This document shows, in pieces, positions 1-6,029 of a DNA stretch of 7,282 bases. The stretch is from an uncultured Bordetella sp. (lineage in GTDB: Bacteria > Pseudomonadota > Gammaproteobacteria > Burkholderiales > Burkholderiaceae_B), in contig CALGFL010000541.1 of NCBI GenBank assembly GCA_937881145.1, positions 1 to 7,282 of the forward strand. Direction: 5' to 3'. The translations under genes and the position numbers were made by a program. The notes beneath the pieces are model-generated. The model was not told the origin of the DNA. It was given only the letters and a program-made list of their open reading frames with translations, and ran no database searches. Within the stretch, counting starts at the first letter, position 1. Every line of letters begins with the position of its first letter.

Positions 1-50
1 CTGGATGCGCCGGTGACAAGGGCGGTGCCGAGGTGGATTTGTTGCGTCAT
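1..50 (-). CDS. SDR family oxidoreductase, N-terminal fragment (gene runs off the window)
   Basis: Only the first 16 codons are inside the window. They read MTQQIHLGTALVTGAS. The end of this peptide (ALVTGAS) is the first beta strand and the start of the TGxxxGxG dinucleotide-binding loop of short-chain dehydrogenases/reductases, which use NAD(P)H to oxidise or reduce alcohols and ketones. The start is well supported: an AAGGAG ribosome binding site (revcomp of 57-62) lies 6 nt before the ATG. The gene is divergent from the GlxA-type regulator at 169, a common arrangement in which the regulator controls the enzyme. The substrate cannot be inferred from so short a piece. Confidence 0.72.
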   Translation of the reverse strand, partial: MTQQIHLGTALVTGAS

Positions 51-82
51 GATGAACTCCTTGGAGGTTGATGGGTTTGTCC

Positions 83-101
83 ATCGCGTCCATGATGCGA
101 T
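83..101. promoter_or_regulatory. Inverted repeat, candidate operator between SDR gene and GlxA-type regulator
   Basis: ATCGC (83-87) and GCGAT (97-101) form a perfect 5-bp inverted repeat with a 9-bp spacer. It ends immediately before the candidate -35 box of the regulator promoter at 102 and lies 21 bp beyond the SDR ribosome binding site. The placement suits a binding site for the adjacent regulator, but a 5-bp repeat can occur by chance, and AraC-family sites are often direct rather than inverted repeats. Confidence 0.25.
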
Positions 102-131
102 TTGCCGCGCTAGTCGTACATGCCGTATATA
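102..131 (+). promoter_or_regulatory. Candidate sigma70-type promoter for the GlxA-type regulator
   Basis: TTGCCG (102-107) is a 4/6 match to a -35 box. It is followed after 18 bp by TATATA (126-131), a good -10 box; TATAGT at 128-133 is an alternative register. Transcription would begin near 138, giving a leader of about 30 nt before the start codon at 169. The AT-rich -10 stands out against the GC-rich surroundings. No experimental support is available. Confidence 0.4.
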
Positions 132-168
132 GTCATGAATCAAGACATAGATCGCAAGGATGGACTCC

Positions 169-1113
169 ATGCACCGCGTCGGCTACCTGCTCCCCGAAGG
201 CTTCCAGGTCATGGGGCTGGGCACCCAGGCCGTTTTCGAACTCGCCAACCTGATCGTGGAAGAACCCTTCTACGCCGTGGAGAACTACGCCCTGGGCGGT
301 GCGGCGCGCGCATCGACGGGCCTGACGGTTCACACCCGCTCGCTCACCGCGCGCAGCCAGGCCGACACCTGGCTGGTGGTCGGCGTCCTCTCGCCGCTAT
401 CGGCGCCCATGGCGCCCGATCTGTCCCGGCTGCTGGGCAAGATCGCCACGCGCGCGCGGCGGGTCGCGGGCTTGTGCACCGGCGCCTTCGTGCTGGCCGA
501 CGCGGGCCTGCTCGACGGACGGCGCGCCACGACGCACTGGTATTGGGCTGAAGTCTTGCAGCAGCGCCACCCTCTTGCGCACGTCGAGGCCGACCGCATC
601 TACATCGCCGACGGGCCGGTCTGGACCTCCGCGGGCATGACGGCGGAATTGGACCTGGCGCTTGCGCTCGTCGAAAAAGACCTGGGCGCCGAGACCGCGC
701 GTTCGGTCGCACGCCGCCTGGTCATGCACCAGCGCCGCTCGGGTGGGCAATCGCAGCACTCCGAGATGCTCGAGCTCGCACCCAAATCCGACCGCATCCA
801 GCAGGCGCTGGAACATGCGCGGCGCAATCTCTCGCAAGCGCTGAGCGTGGAAGAACTGGCAGAAGTCGCCAGCCTGAGCCCACGTCAATTCAGCCGGGTG
901 TTCACGGCCGAAACGGGCCAGTCACCCGCCAAGGCTGTCGAAGGCCTGCGGCTCGAAGCCGCGCGGCTGATGATCGAAAGCAGCCGGCATCCGCTGGATG
1001 TAGTGGCCCGGGAAACGGGTTTTCGCGACCGGCGCCATATGCGCGAGGCCTTCATGCGCGGCTTTGGCATACCGCCGCAGGCCGTGCGGCGCGAAGCCCG
1101 CATCGCGTCGTGA
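169..1113 (+). CDS. GlxA family transcriptional regulator (DJ-1/PfpI-like domain plus AraC-type HTH)
   Basis: A 314-residue regulator of the GlxA/FtrA type. Residues about 2-170 form a DJ-1/PfpI (class I glutamine amidotransferase-like) domain. Its nucleophile-elbow motif GLCTGAF places Cys103, followed by the family-typical LLDGRRATTHW. In these regulators the domain is thought to sense a ligand rather than act as an enzyme. Residues about 207-305 form the AraC DNA-binding domain with two helix-turn-helices: LSVEELAEVASLSPRQFSRV (about 226-245) and the second ending in GFRDRRHMREAFMRGFGIPP. I chose the ATG at 169 because AAGGA (156-160) lies 8 nt upstream; the in-frame ATG at 160 (317 residues) overlaps that site. 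It is divergent from the SDR gene at 1-50, its likely target. The inducer is unknown. Confidence 0.9.
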   Translation: MHRVGYLLPEGFQVMGLGTQAVFELANLIVEEPFYAVENYALGGAARASTGLTVHTRSLTARSQADTWLVVGVLSPLSAPMAPDLSRLLGKIATRARRVAGLCTGAFVLADAGLLDGRRATTHWYWAEVLQQRHPLAHVEADRIYIADGPVWTSAGMTAELDLALALVEKDLGAETARSVARRLVMHQRRSGGQSQHSEMLELAPKSDRIQQALEHARRNLSQALSVEELAEVASLSPRQFSRVFTAETGQSPAKAVEGLRLEAARLMIESSRHPLDVVARETGFRDRRHMREAFMRGFGIPPQAVRREARIAS

Positions 1114-1166
1114 CTCGCCGCCCTGTTGGAACATGAGCCTGCACAACCACCTCGGACCTCTTTCTC

Positions 1167-1595
1167 ATGCCTGGCCGAATCGACCCTTTCGCCCCAACCA
1201 AAAAGAAGTCGGCATCGCCCCGCGCCAACTCGCTCCTGTGGATTATCGAGCCGCTGGAGCGGGATACCGGCTATACGAGCCGCAAAATGTTCGGCAGCGA
1301 CGCGGCCTACCTGGACGGTTTGCTCTATCTGATCGCCGTCGATCGCGACGACCCGTGGAATGGCTTGCTGGTCGCCACCTCGAAAGAGCATCACGCGGCC
1401 CTCATGGATGAAATGCCGGGCTTGCGGCCGCACCCCGTATTGGGTAAATGGCTTTATGTCCCGCAGGACGACGAAGCATTCGAGAAGATTGCGTGGCGGA
1501 TGGGAGAGCTTGCACTGGCGCGAGACCCGCGCATCGGCGTCGAGCCCACGCCCCGGTCGCGCCGCGGGATCAACGCTTCTCAGAAAACCATCTAA
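1167..1595 (+). CDS. Small conserved-looking protein with TfoX-N-like stretch
   Basis: A 142-residue soluble protein with no signal peptide or membrane segment. The stretch from residue 39 (RKMFGSDAAYLDGLLYLIA) resembles the start of the TfoX/Sxy N-terminal domain, where RRMFG is followed by a tyrosine and DG. The rest (WNGLLVATSKEHHAAL, HPVLGKWLYVP, ALARDPRIGVEPTP) looks like a separate small family that I recognise as recurrent but cannot name a function for. The C-terminus is basic. It starts 53 nt after the GlxA-type regulator on the same strand and could share its transcript. There is no clear ribosome binding site before 1167, so the exact start is less certain. TfoX/Sxy proteins link to competence regulation in gammaproteobacteria; single-domain relatives like this one have no established role, and I do not infer one. 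Confidence 0.7.
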   Translation: MPGRIDPFAPTKKKSASPRANSLLWIIEPLERDTGYTSRKMFGSDAAYLDGLLYLIAVDRDDPWNGLLVATSKEHHAALMDEMPGLRPHPVLGKWLYVPQDDEAFEKIAWRMGELALARDPRIGVEPTPRSRRGINASQKTI

Positions 1596-1634
1596 GGCTT
1601 GCCAGGATAACGGGCTTGGCGATCCCGGCCGAAC

Positions 1635-1662
1635 GCCAGGCAGTTCGAAATGACTGTCGGGC
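1635..1662. other. Hairpin-forming inverted repeat in the non-coding stretch 1596-1759
   Basis: GCCAGGCAGT (1635-1644) can pair with ACTGTCGGGC (1653-1662), giving a 10-bp stem with one mismatch and one G-T pair around an 8-nt loop. No T-run follows on either strand, so it is not a typical intrinsic terminator, though it lies 40 bp after the stop of the upstream gene and could protect or end that transcript. I recognise no other feature in 1596-1759: the short open frames there have no family resemblance. Confidence 0.25.
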
Positions 1663-1759
1663 AAAGCAAGCGAGAGACGCCTGCAATCCAACCTGCTTGC
1701 GCTTGCGGAAGACGCCATTCTCCAAGACCGCCCACGCGGCCGGACGAAAGAATCGTTAA

Positions 1760-2079
1760 ATCCGAGACTCCGGAGGCCAGCGACAACGTGTCGCGATTGC
1801 CCGCTCGCCGGCGATGCGACCCAATGTCATGCTATTTGACGAGGTCACGGCAGCGCTCGGTCCGGAAACGGTAAAAGAAGTGCTGACCACGATCCGCGAT
1901 CTGGTCGAGCAGGGATGACGAGCATTCTCGTCACGCACGAAATGCGCTTCGCCCGCGAGGTCGCGCATTGGGTGCTTTTTACGAACAAAGGTCTCATTGT
2001 CGAGTCCGGGGCGCCCAAGGACTTTTTCGATTCCCCCCGGGATCCGCGCACACGCGAGTTTCTAAGCCATGCGCGGTAA
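1760..2079 (+). pseudogene. Frameshifted C-terminal remnant of a polar amino acid ABC transporter ATPase (GlnQ/HisP type)
   Basis: Translating 1760-1915 gives a recognisable ABC signature with [12 protein letters not shown] (start about 1769), then the Walker B region [14 protein letters not shown] and [12 protein letters not shown], before a TGA at 1916-1918. The protein continues in another frame from 1915: [17 protein letters not shown] (H-loop His), then GLIVESG and the family-typical ending DPRTREFLSHAR, with a TAA at 2077-2079. Related genes read GGC ATG ACG at the junction where this one reads GGATGACG, so loss of one C explains the frameshift. The first ~60% of the gene, including Walker A and the Q-loop, is absent: a TAA at 1757-1759 lies in frame and nothing similar is visible upstream. 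Further decay includes Leu-to-Asp before SGGQ and Asp-to-Gly after TAAL. No partner permease or binding-protein gene is nearby. Confidence 0.85.
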
Positions 2080-2150
2080 CCATGAATCCCGGTTTGCTTG
2101 CACGGGAATCGAACGCTTGGCGATGTGATGGTGCTCTACGGCTATCCGCT

Positions 2151-3059
2151 TCAAGCGGCTTGCTTCATGAAACCCGGCAATGCCTCCACCAAGGCGTCGA
2201 CGGCGACACGAACCTTGCGCGCCAAGTTGGGCGTCTGCAGCCATAGCGCGTAGACGTCGTAGAGAAATTCCGGCTGCTTCGGCAAAAGCTGCACGAGCGC
2301 GCCCGTCTGAATGCGTTCGTGCACGAGCCAGTAAGGCAGCCACGCCAACCCCATGCCGGCTGCCGCCGCGTCCGCAATAGCATCGAGATCGTCGAACCGC
2401 AGCCGGTTCGCAGGCAGGACCTCCAACGCAGGTTGGCCGTCTTGCGGGAAAAGCCACGGGCGTATGCGACCCAATCGCCGGTAGATGATGGCGTGGCTCT
2501 GGGCAAGATCCTCGATCTGCCGAGGCCGGCCATGCTTTCTGAGATAGGACGGCGACGCGCAGACCACCATGCGCTGGCGCGCGACGCGGCGAGCGATCAC
2601 GCTGGCCTTGCTCTCCAGGCCTCCGGTCCGGATGGCCAGGTCGTAGCCGTCTTCCGCGAGATCCGCGGCGCGGTCGCTGAACGACAGATCCAGCTCCAGC
2701 GCCAGATACTGCCGCGCGAGCTGCAGCAGCACGGGAGCGACACAGTGGCGGCCAAAATGCACAGGCATGGTGACGCGCAGCTTCCCGCGCGGTTCGGCCC
2801 ATTGATCGGCCGCCAGCGCATCCGCTGCCTCCGCCTCGGCCAGCACGACCCGGCAGCGTTCGTAGTAGGCACGGCCAAAATCCGTCAGGCTCTGGCGGCG
2901 GGTGGTGCGGGTGAGAAGGCGCACGCCCAGCCGCTCCTCCAGGAAGCGCACATGCTTACCCACCATCGGCCCCGACAGTTCGAGCACATCCGCCGCCGCC
3001 GCGAACGAACCCAGGTCGACGGCCTTGACGAAGACGGCCATGCTTGTAAGGCGATCCAT
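2151..3059 (-). CDS. LysR family transcriptional regulator
   Basis: A complete 302-residue LysR-type regulator, the usual family length. Residues 1-60 are the winged helix-turn-helix: MDRLTSMAVFVKAVDLGSFA, then the recognition helix region SGPMVGKHVRFLEERLGVRLLTRTTRR, closely matching the consensus. Residues about 90-295 form the two-lobed effector-binding domain, with GKLRVTMPVHFGRHCVAPVL opening it and GYDLAIRTG and GMGLAWLP being typical landmarks. The style is that of the CrgA-like subgroup. An AGGAG ribosome binding site (revcomp of 3068-3072) lies 8 nt before the ATG. It is divergent from the oxidoreductase at 3164, with a 104-bp shared control region, so it most likely controls that gene and its own expression. 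Its effector is unknown. Confidence 0.93.
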   Translation of the reverse strand: MDRLTSMAVFVKAVDLGSFAAAADVLELSGPMVGKHVRFLEERLGVRLLTRTTRRQSLTDFGRAYYERCRVVLAEAEAADALAADQWAEPRGKLRVTMPVHFGRHCVAPVLLQLARQYLALELDLSFSDRAADLAEDGYDLAIRTGGLESKASVIARRVARQRMVVCASPSYLRKHGRPRQIEDLAQSHAIIYRRLGRIRPWLFPQDGQPALEVLPANRLRFDDLDAIADAAAAGMGLAWLPYWLVHERIQTGALVQLLPKQPEFLYDVYALWLQTPNLARKVRVAVDALVEALPGFMKQAA

Positions 3060-3163
3060 ATTGAAAACTCCTGGTTTTTATTGACTTCGCTTTTCCGCTA
3101 TTTATCCGCAATCGGCACGCCGTCATAGTGTATTCAGTTCATTTACTTTTGAGTCGAGACGAT
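3060..3163. promoter_or_regulatory. Divergent control region between the LysR regulator and the MDR oxidoreductase
   Basis: This 104-bp region is clearly richer in A and T than the flanking genes, as expected where both promoters lie. TTGACT at 3081-3086 (plus strand) is a 5/6 match to a -35 box, but no convincing -10 follows at 16-18 bp (best is TATCCG at 3103). Possible regulator-binding symmetry includes TCA-N8-TGA at 3139-3152, close to the T-N11-A pattern of LysR sites but one base too long. Smaller palindromes are ATAGTGTAT at 3125-3133 and CGGCACGCCG at 3113-3122. The role follows from position; the precise sites are guesses. Confidence 0.4.
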
Positions 3164-4156
3164 ATGACGCGTGTAATCCGCTTTTACCAGCATGGTGGTC
3201 CCGAGGTTCTGCGCATCGAGGACGTGGACGTTTCCCGGCCGGCGCGCGGGGAGGTTCAAATCCGCGTCAAGGCGCTAGGCCTGAACCGCGCGGAAGCATT
3301 GCTGCGCACAGGTTCTTATGTCGAAACACCGACCGCATTCCCTTCCGGCCTTGGACTGGAAGCTGCGGGGTTCGTCGAAGCGGTCGGAGACGGCGTGAAA
3401 AACTTTGCCCTCGGCGACGCCGTCAGCGTCATGCCGCCACCGTCGATGATCCGTTGGCCCGCATATGCCGAGCTCGTGAATTTTCCCGCCGAACTCGTCG
3501 TCAAGCATCCGCCGTCGCTGAGCTGGGAAGCGGCCGCGGCCGTCTGGATGCAATACCTCACCGCGTATGGCGCCCTGGTCGACATCGGCAGGCTGGGTAA
3601 GCGGGACCATGTCGTGATCACCGCGGCATCGAGCAGCGTCGGCCTGGCTTCGATCCAGATTGCCAACGTGGTGGGCGCGACCCCGATCGCCGTCACGCGA
3701 ACGGCCGCGAAAAAAGAAGCCTTGCTTGCGGCGGGCGCCGCCCATGTGGTTACCCTGGCGGAGGGCGATCTGGCCGCCCGGCTGGCGGAGATAACCGGAC
3801 CGCACGGAGCGAGGGTCGTCTTCGACGCCGTCGGCGGCCCGATATTCGAACCGCTGACGGCCGCGATGTCGCTGGGTGGAATACTGATCGAATACGGCGG
3901 ATTGAGCCCGGAGGCGACGCCTTTTCCGCTGTTCGCAGCGCTCAGCAAGACGCTGACGCTGCGCGGCTACCGCGTCAACGAGATCGTCGGCGACCCGGTG
4001 CGATCGGCGACGGCAAGGAAATTCATACTCGACGGTCTTGCATCGGGCGCGCTCAAACCCGTCATCTCAAGAACTTTTCCGTTCGAGCGGATCGTCGACG
4101 CGCATCGCTTTCTGGAATCGAACGAGCAATTCGGCAAGATCGTCGTGACGGTCTGA
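3164..4156 (+). CDS. Quinone-oxidoreductase-like MDR enzyme (zinc-dependent alcohol dehydrogenase family by homology, apparently zinc-free)
   Basis: A 330-residue medium-chain dehydrogenase/reductase. The GroES-like N-terminal part runs to about residue 120 (FYQHGGPEVLRIEDV, LNRAEALLRTG, GLGLEAAGFVEAVGDGV). The Rossmann domain carries VVITAASSSVGLASIQIA (residues 150-167), a QOR-type variant of the glycine-rich loop. TRTAAKK after the second strand suggests NADPH rather than NADH. The protein has no cysteine, and the catalytic-zinc GHE motif is replaced by GLE, so it should not bind zinc despite the usual family name. Such enzymes reduce quinones or activated alkenes and ketones; the substrate here is unknown. 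I chose the ATG at 3164, which gives the normal N-terminus; an ATG at 3128 would add 12 atypical residues inside the control region. The ribosome binding site is weak. It is divergent from the LysR gene. Confidence 0.88.
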   Translation: MTRVIRFYQHGGPEVLRIEDVDVSRPARGEVQIRVKALGLNRAEALLRTGSYVETPTAFPSGLGLEAAGFVEAVGDGVKNFALGDAVSVMPPPSMIRWPAYAELVNFPAELVVKHPPSLSWEAAAAVWMQYLTAYGALVDIGRLGKRDHVVITAASSSVGLASIQIANVVGATPIAVTRTAAKKEALLAAGAAHVVTLAEGDLAARLAEITGPHGARVVFDAVGGPIFEPLTAAMSLGGILIEYGGLSPEATPFPLFAALSKTLTLRGYRVNEIVGDPVRSATARKFILDGLASGALKPVISRTFPFERIVDAHRFLESNEQFGKIVVTV

Positions 4157-4177
4157 AGCGGCACCGTGCAGGCCTTC

Positions 4178-4195
4178 CCTGGTGCGCCTACCAGG
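4178..4195. terminator. Stem-loop between convergent genes, possible bidirectional terminator
   Basis: CCTGGT (4178-4183) and ACCAGG (4190-4195) form a perfect 6-bp stem around GCGCCT. It lies 22 bp after the oxidoreductase stop and overlaps the stop codon of the convergent reductase gene (4188-4190). This is where termination is needed for both transcripts, but there is no T-run on either side, so it is at best a weak or factor-assisted terminator. Confidence 0.25.
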
Positions 4196-5246
4196 CAACC
4201 TGTCCGGGCAGATCGCGTGCGTGAACCTTCAGCAGTTCGTCGAACCGGCCCAGATAGCCGAAGTCGTTCACGCCGCGCCGCTTTTGAGCCTCGGTCACCA
4301 GCTCGACGATCTTGTCGTTGAAGGGCGTCGCGACGCCATGCTCCCGGCCTTTCTGGCAAATGAGGCCGTTGATGTAGTCGATCTCCGTGTCGCGGCCCTT
4401 CTCCAGATCCTGAAGCATGCTTGCCCGCAATTGCGTGTGCGCGCCCCATATCTTGCGGTAAAGCGCCATTTTGGACGGGATATCGGCGGCGCCCCGCAAT
4501 TCGAAGAATCCGAAATCCTCGCCCTGCATCATCGCGAGCCGGACGCCATCGGCGCGGGCCACCTTGATGCACTCATCGGCCACGAACGCCAGGCACGCCA
4601 TGGCTTTCGGATCGGCCAGCACGGCGCCGAAAGTGCACCCCAGCGCCGCGGACATGCCGCTGAACGTGGCATTCATGAGCACCTTGGAGAACCGGATGCC
4701 CATCAGGTCGGTAAGTATCTCGGTTCTGCCGACGCACTCCAGGTATTGCTGGGCCACCTTCAACCGCGGACGGACAATGCCGTCGATCTCGCCGATTTCG
4801 AACGCGAAATTCTTCATCGTTTCGTAGTTCGACGTCAGGCAGGAAACGCCGGGCCTGAGCCAGGTTGCGCCGAAGCCGACCGCGCCGCCCAAGGTGCGCT
4901 CGCGGCCCACGATCGCCGCGACCGAGTGCTCGGGGATGCCGTTCTGCAGTGTGCACACCGCGCTGTCCGGATGAAGGTGCGGCAGAAGGTGCGAGAGGGT
5001 TTCCTGGTTGCGGGTCTGCTTGGTCAGCAGAAAGACGAGATCGTACGTGCCCGTCAGCTGATCCGGGGTGTAGGCCTTTACCAGCACGTTCATCTCGACC
5101 GACCCGGTTACGGTCGCGCCGGACCTGTTCAGTGCATCGACGTGGTCTTTATAGGCATCCACCAGGTCGACCTGCCTTCCCGCCCGATTCATCAATGCGC
5201 CGATGATGGTTCCAAGAGAACCGGCGCCCACGATAGCTGCTCGCAT
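4188..5246 (-). CDS. Ketopantoate reductase (PanE/ApbA) family protein
   Basis: A 352-residue member of the ketopantoate reductase family, NADPH-dependent enzymes that reduce 2-keto acids to 2-hydroxy acids. The N-terminus MRAAIVGAGSLG is the GxGxxG cofactor loop. The active-site landmarks are in order: K76 (FLLTKQ), N102 (QNG), the catalytic Lys K188 (RFSKVLMNATFSG), S276 (SMLQD) and E288 in TEIDYING. Compared with E. coli PanE, from memory, the second Asn after the catalytic Lys (Asn184) appears to be Ser196, which may alter substrate choice. It is about 50 residues longer than E. coli PanE. AAGGAG (revcomp of 5253-5258) lies 6 nt before the ATG. It follows livF on the same strand after 69 bp and is probably the last gene of that operon. 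This suggests a catabolic or accessory 2-keto-acid role rather than pantothenate synthesis. Confidence 0.88.
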   Translation of the reverse strand: MRAAIVGAGSLGTIIGALMNRAGRQVDLVDAYKDHVDALNRSGATVTGSVEMNVLVKAYTPDQLTGTYDLVFLLTKQTRNQETLSHLLPHLHPDSAVCTLQNGIPEHSVAAIVGRERTLGGAVGFGATWLRPGVSCLTSNYETMKNFAFEIGEIDGIVRPRLKVAQQYLECVGRTEILTDLMGIRFSKVLMNATFSGMSAALGCTFGAVLADPKAMACLAFVADECIKVARADGVRLAMMQGEDFGFFELRGAADIPSKMALYRKIWGAHTQLRASMLQDLEKGRDTEIDYINGLICQKGREHGVATPFNDKIVELVTEAQKRRGVNDFGYLGRFDELLKVHARDLPGQVAW

Positions 5247-5315
5247 ATGCTGCTCCTTTCATTATCCTTGTCGAGTGCGGCGGTTCGCGGCGGTGAAACG
5301 GCCGCGCCGGCAAGC

Positions 5316-6029
5316 CTACACTTCGAGCCACTCTTTGCGCACCTGCGCATTGTCCTTCAGCTCGGCGGGCGTTCCCTCGAACACGATGTTTCCGTGGCCC
5401 ATGACGTAGACGCGCTGCGAGATGTCCAGCGCGATCGCCAGCTTCTGCTCGACCAGCAGCACCGAAATGCCGCGTTCCTTCAGCGCCTGCAGATACTCGC
5501 CCACCAGCGCCACCACCTTGGGCGCCAGCCCCTCGGTGGGCTCATCGATGAGAATCAGGTCCGGGTCGCCCATCAGCGTGCGGCACAGTGTCAGCATCTG
5601 CTGCTCGCCGCCCGAGAGCACCCCCGCCGCGGTGTCCTCGCGCTCTTGCAGGCGCGGAAACATGTCGTACATCTGCGCCAGCGTCCAGCGCGGCTTGCCC
5701 TGGCGCCGGCTGCGTTTCTCGCCCAGCAGCAGGTTCTGGCGTACGGTCAGCGTGGGAAAAATGTCGCGATTCTCGGGCACGTAGCCGATGCCCAGCCGGG
5801 CGATCTCGAAGGTGCGGCGTCCCAGCATCTCCTGGCCGCGAAAGCACACGGAACCCGTGGCCTTGACCATGCCGAGAATGGTCTTGGCCATGGTGGAGCG
5901 CCCGACCCCGTTGCGTCCAAGCAGCGTGACGATCTCGCCCTCGCCGACATGCATGTCGACGCCCTGCAGAATGTGGCTCTTGCCGTAATAGGCATGCAAG
6001 CCTTGCACGTTCAGCATGCGCTGGGCCAT
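5316..6029 (-). CDS. livF: Liv-type ABC transporter ATP-binding protein LivF
   Basis: A 237-residue cytoplasmic ATPase of the LivF subfamily, one half of the nucleotide-binding dimer of a branched-chain amino acid/HAAT-type importer. In order: Walker A GRNGVGRST (38-46); Q-loop region YVPENRDIFPTLTV (Glu here is usual for LivF); signature LSGGEQQML (138-146); Walker B LILIDEPTEGLAP with D162 and catalytic E163; switch region LLVEQ (Gln195, usual for LivF). The Walker A lysine is replaced by Arg44 (codon CGC at 5898-5900), which is unusual. The start ATG shares its A with the TGA stop of livG (TGATG), and GGGAG lies 7 nt upstream, implying translational coupling. The symbol denotes the family; the substrate need not be leucine, since relatives carry amides, urea or organic acids. 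Confidence 0.93.
   Translation of the reverse strand: MAQRMLNVQGLHAYYGKSHILQGVDMHVGEGEIVTLLGRNGVGRSTMAKTILGMVKATGSVCFRGQEMLGRRTFEIARLGIGYVPENRDIFPTLTVRQNLLLGEKRSRRQGKPRWTLAQMYDMFPRLQEREDTAAGVLSGGEQQMLTLCRTLMGDPDLILIDEPTEGLAPKVVALVGEYLQALKERGISVLLVEQKLAIALDISQRVYVMGHGNIVFEGTPAELKDNAQVRKEWLEV

Noticed and set aside
885..1718. A 277-codon open frame on the minus strand across the GlxA-type regulator and TfoX-like gene
   Set aside because: It spans two oppositely oriented genes with better support and shows no family motif.
1592..1786. A 64-codon minus-strand open frame in the gap after the TfoX-like gene
   Set aside because: It has no ribosome binding site or recognisable motif and overlaps the ABC ATPase remnant; probably chance.
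2080..2150. TCCCG/CGGGA (around 2088-2108) and CCGCT-TCA-AGCGG (2146-2158) as terminators for the LysR gene
   Set aside because: The stems are only 5 bp, the second has a 3-nt loop overlapping the stop codon, and neither is followed by a T-run.
1596..2150. Insertion sequence or integration event as the cause of the truncated ABC ATPase
   Set aside because: I found no transposase or integrase fragment, terminal inverted repeats or target-site duplication around the remnant.
2319..3128. A 269-codon open frame on the plus strand, antisense to the LysR gene
   Set aside because: It is the shadow of a convincing full-length LysR regulator; its translation has no recognisable family and no ribosome binding site supports it.
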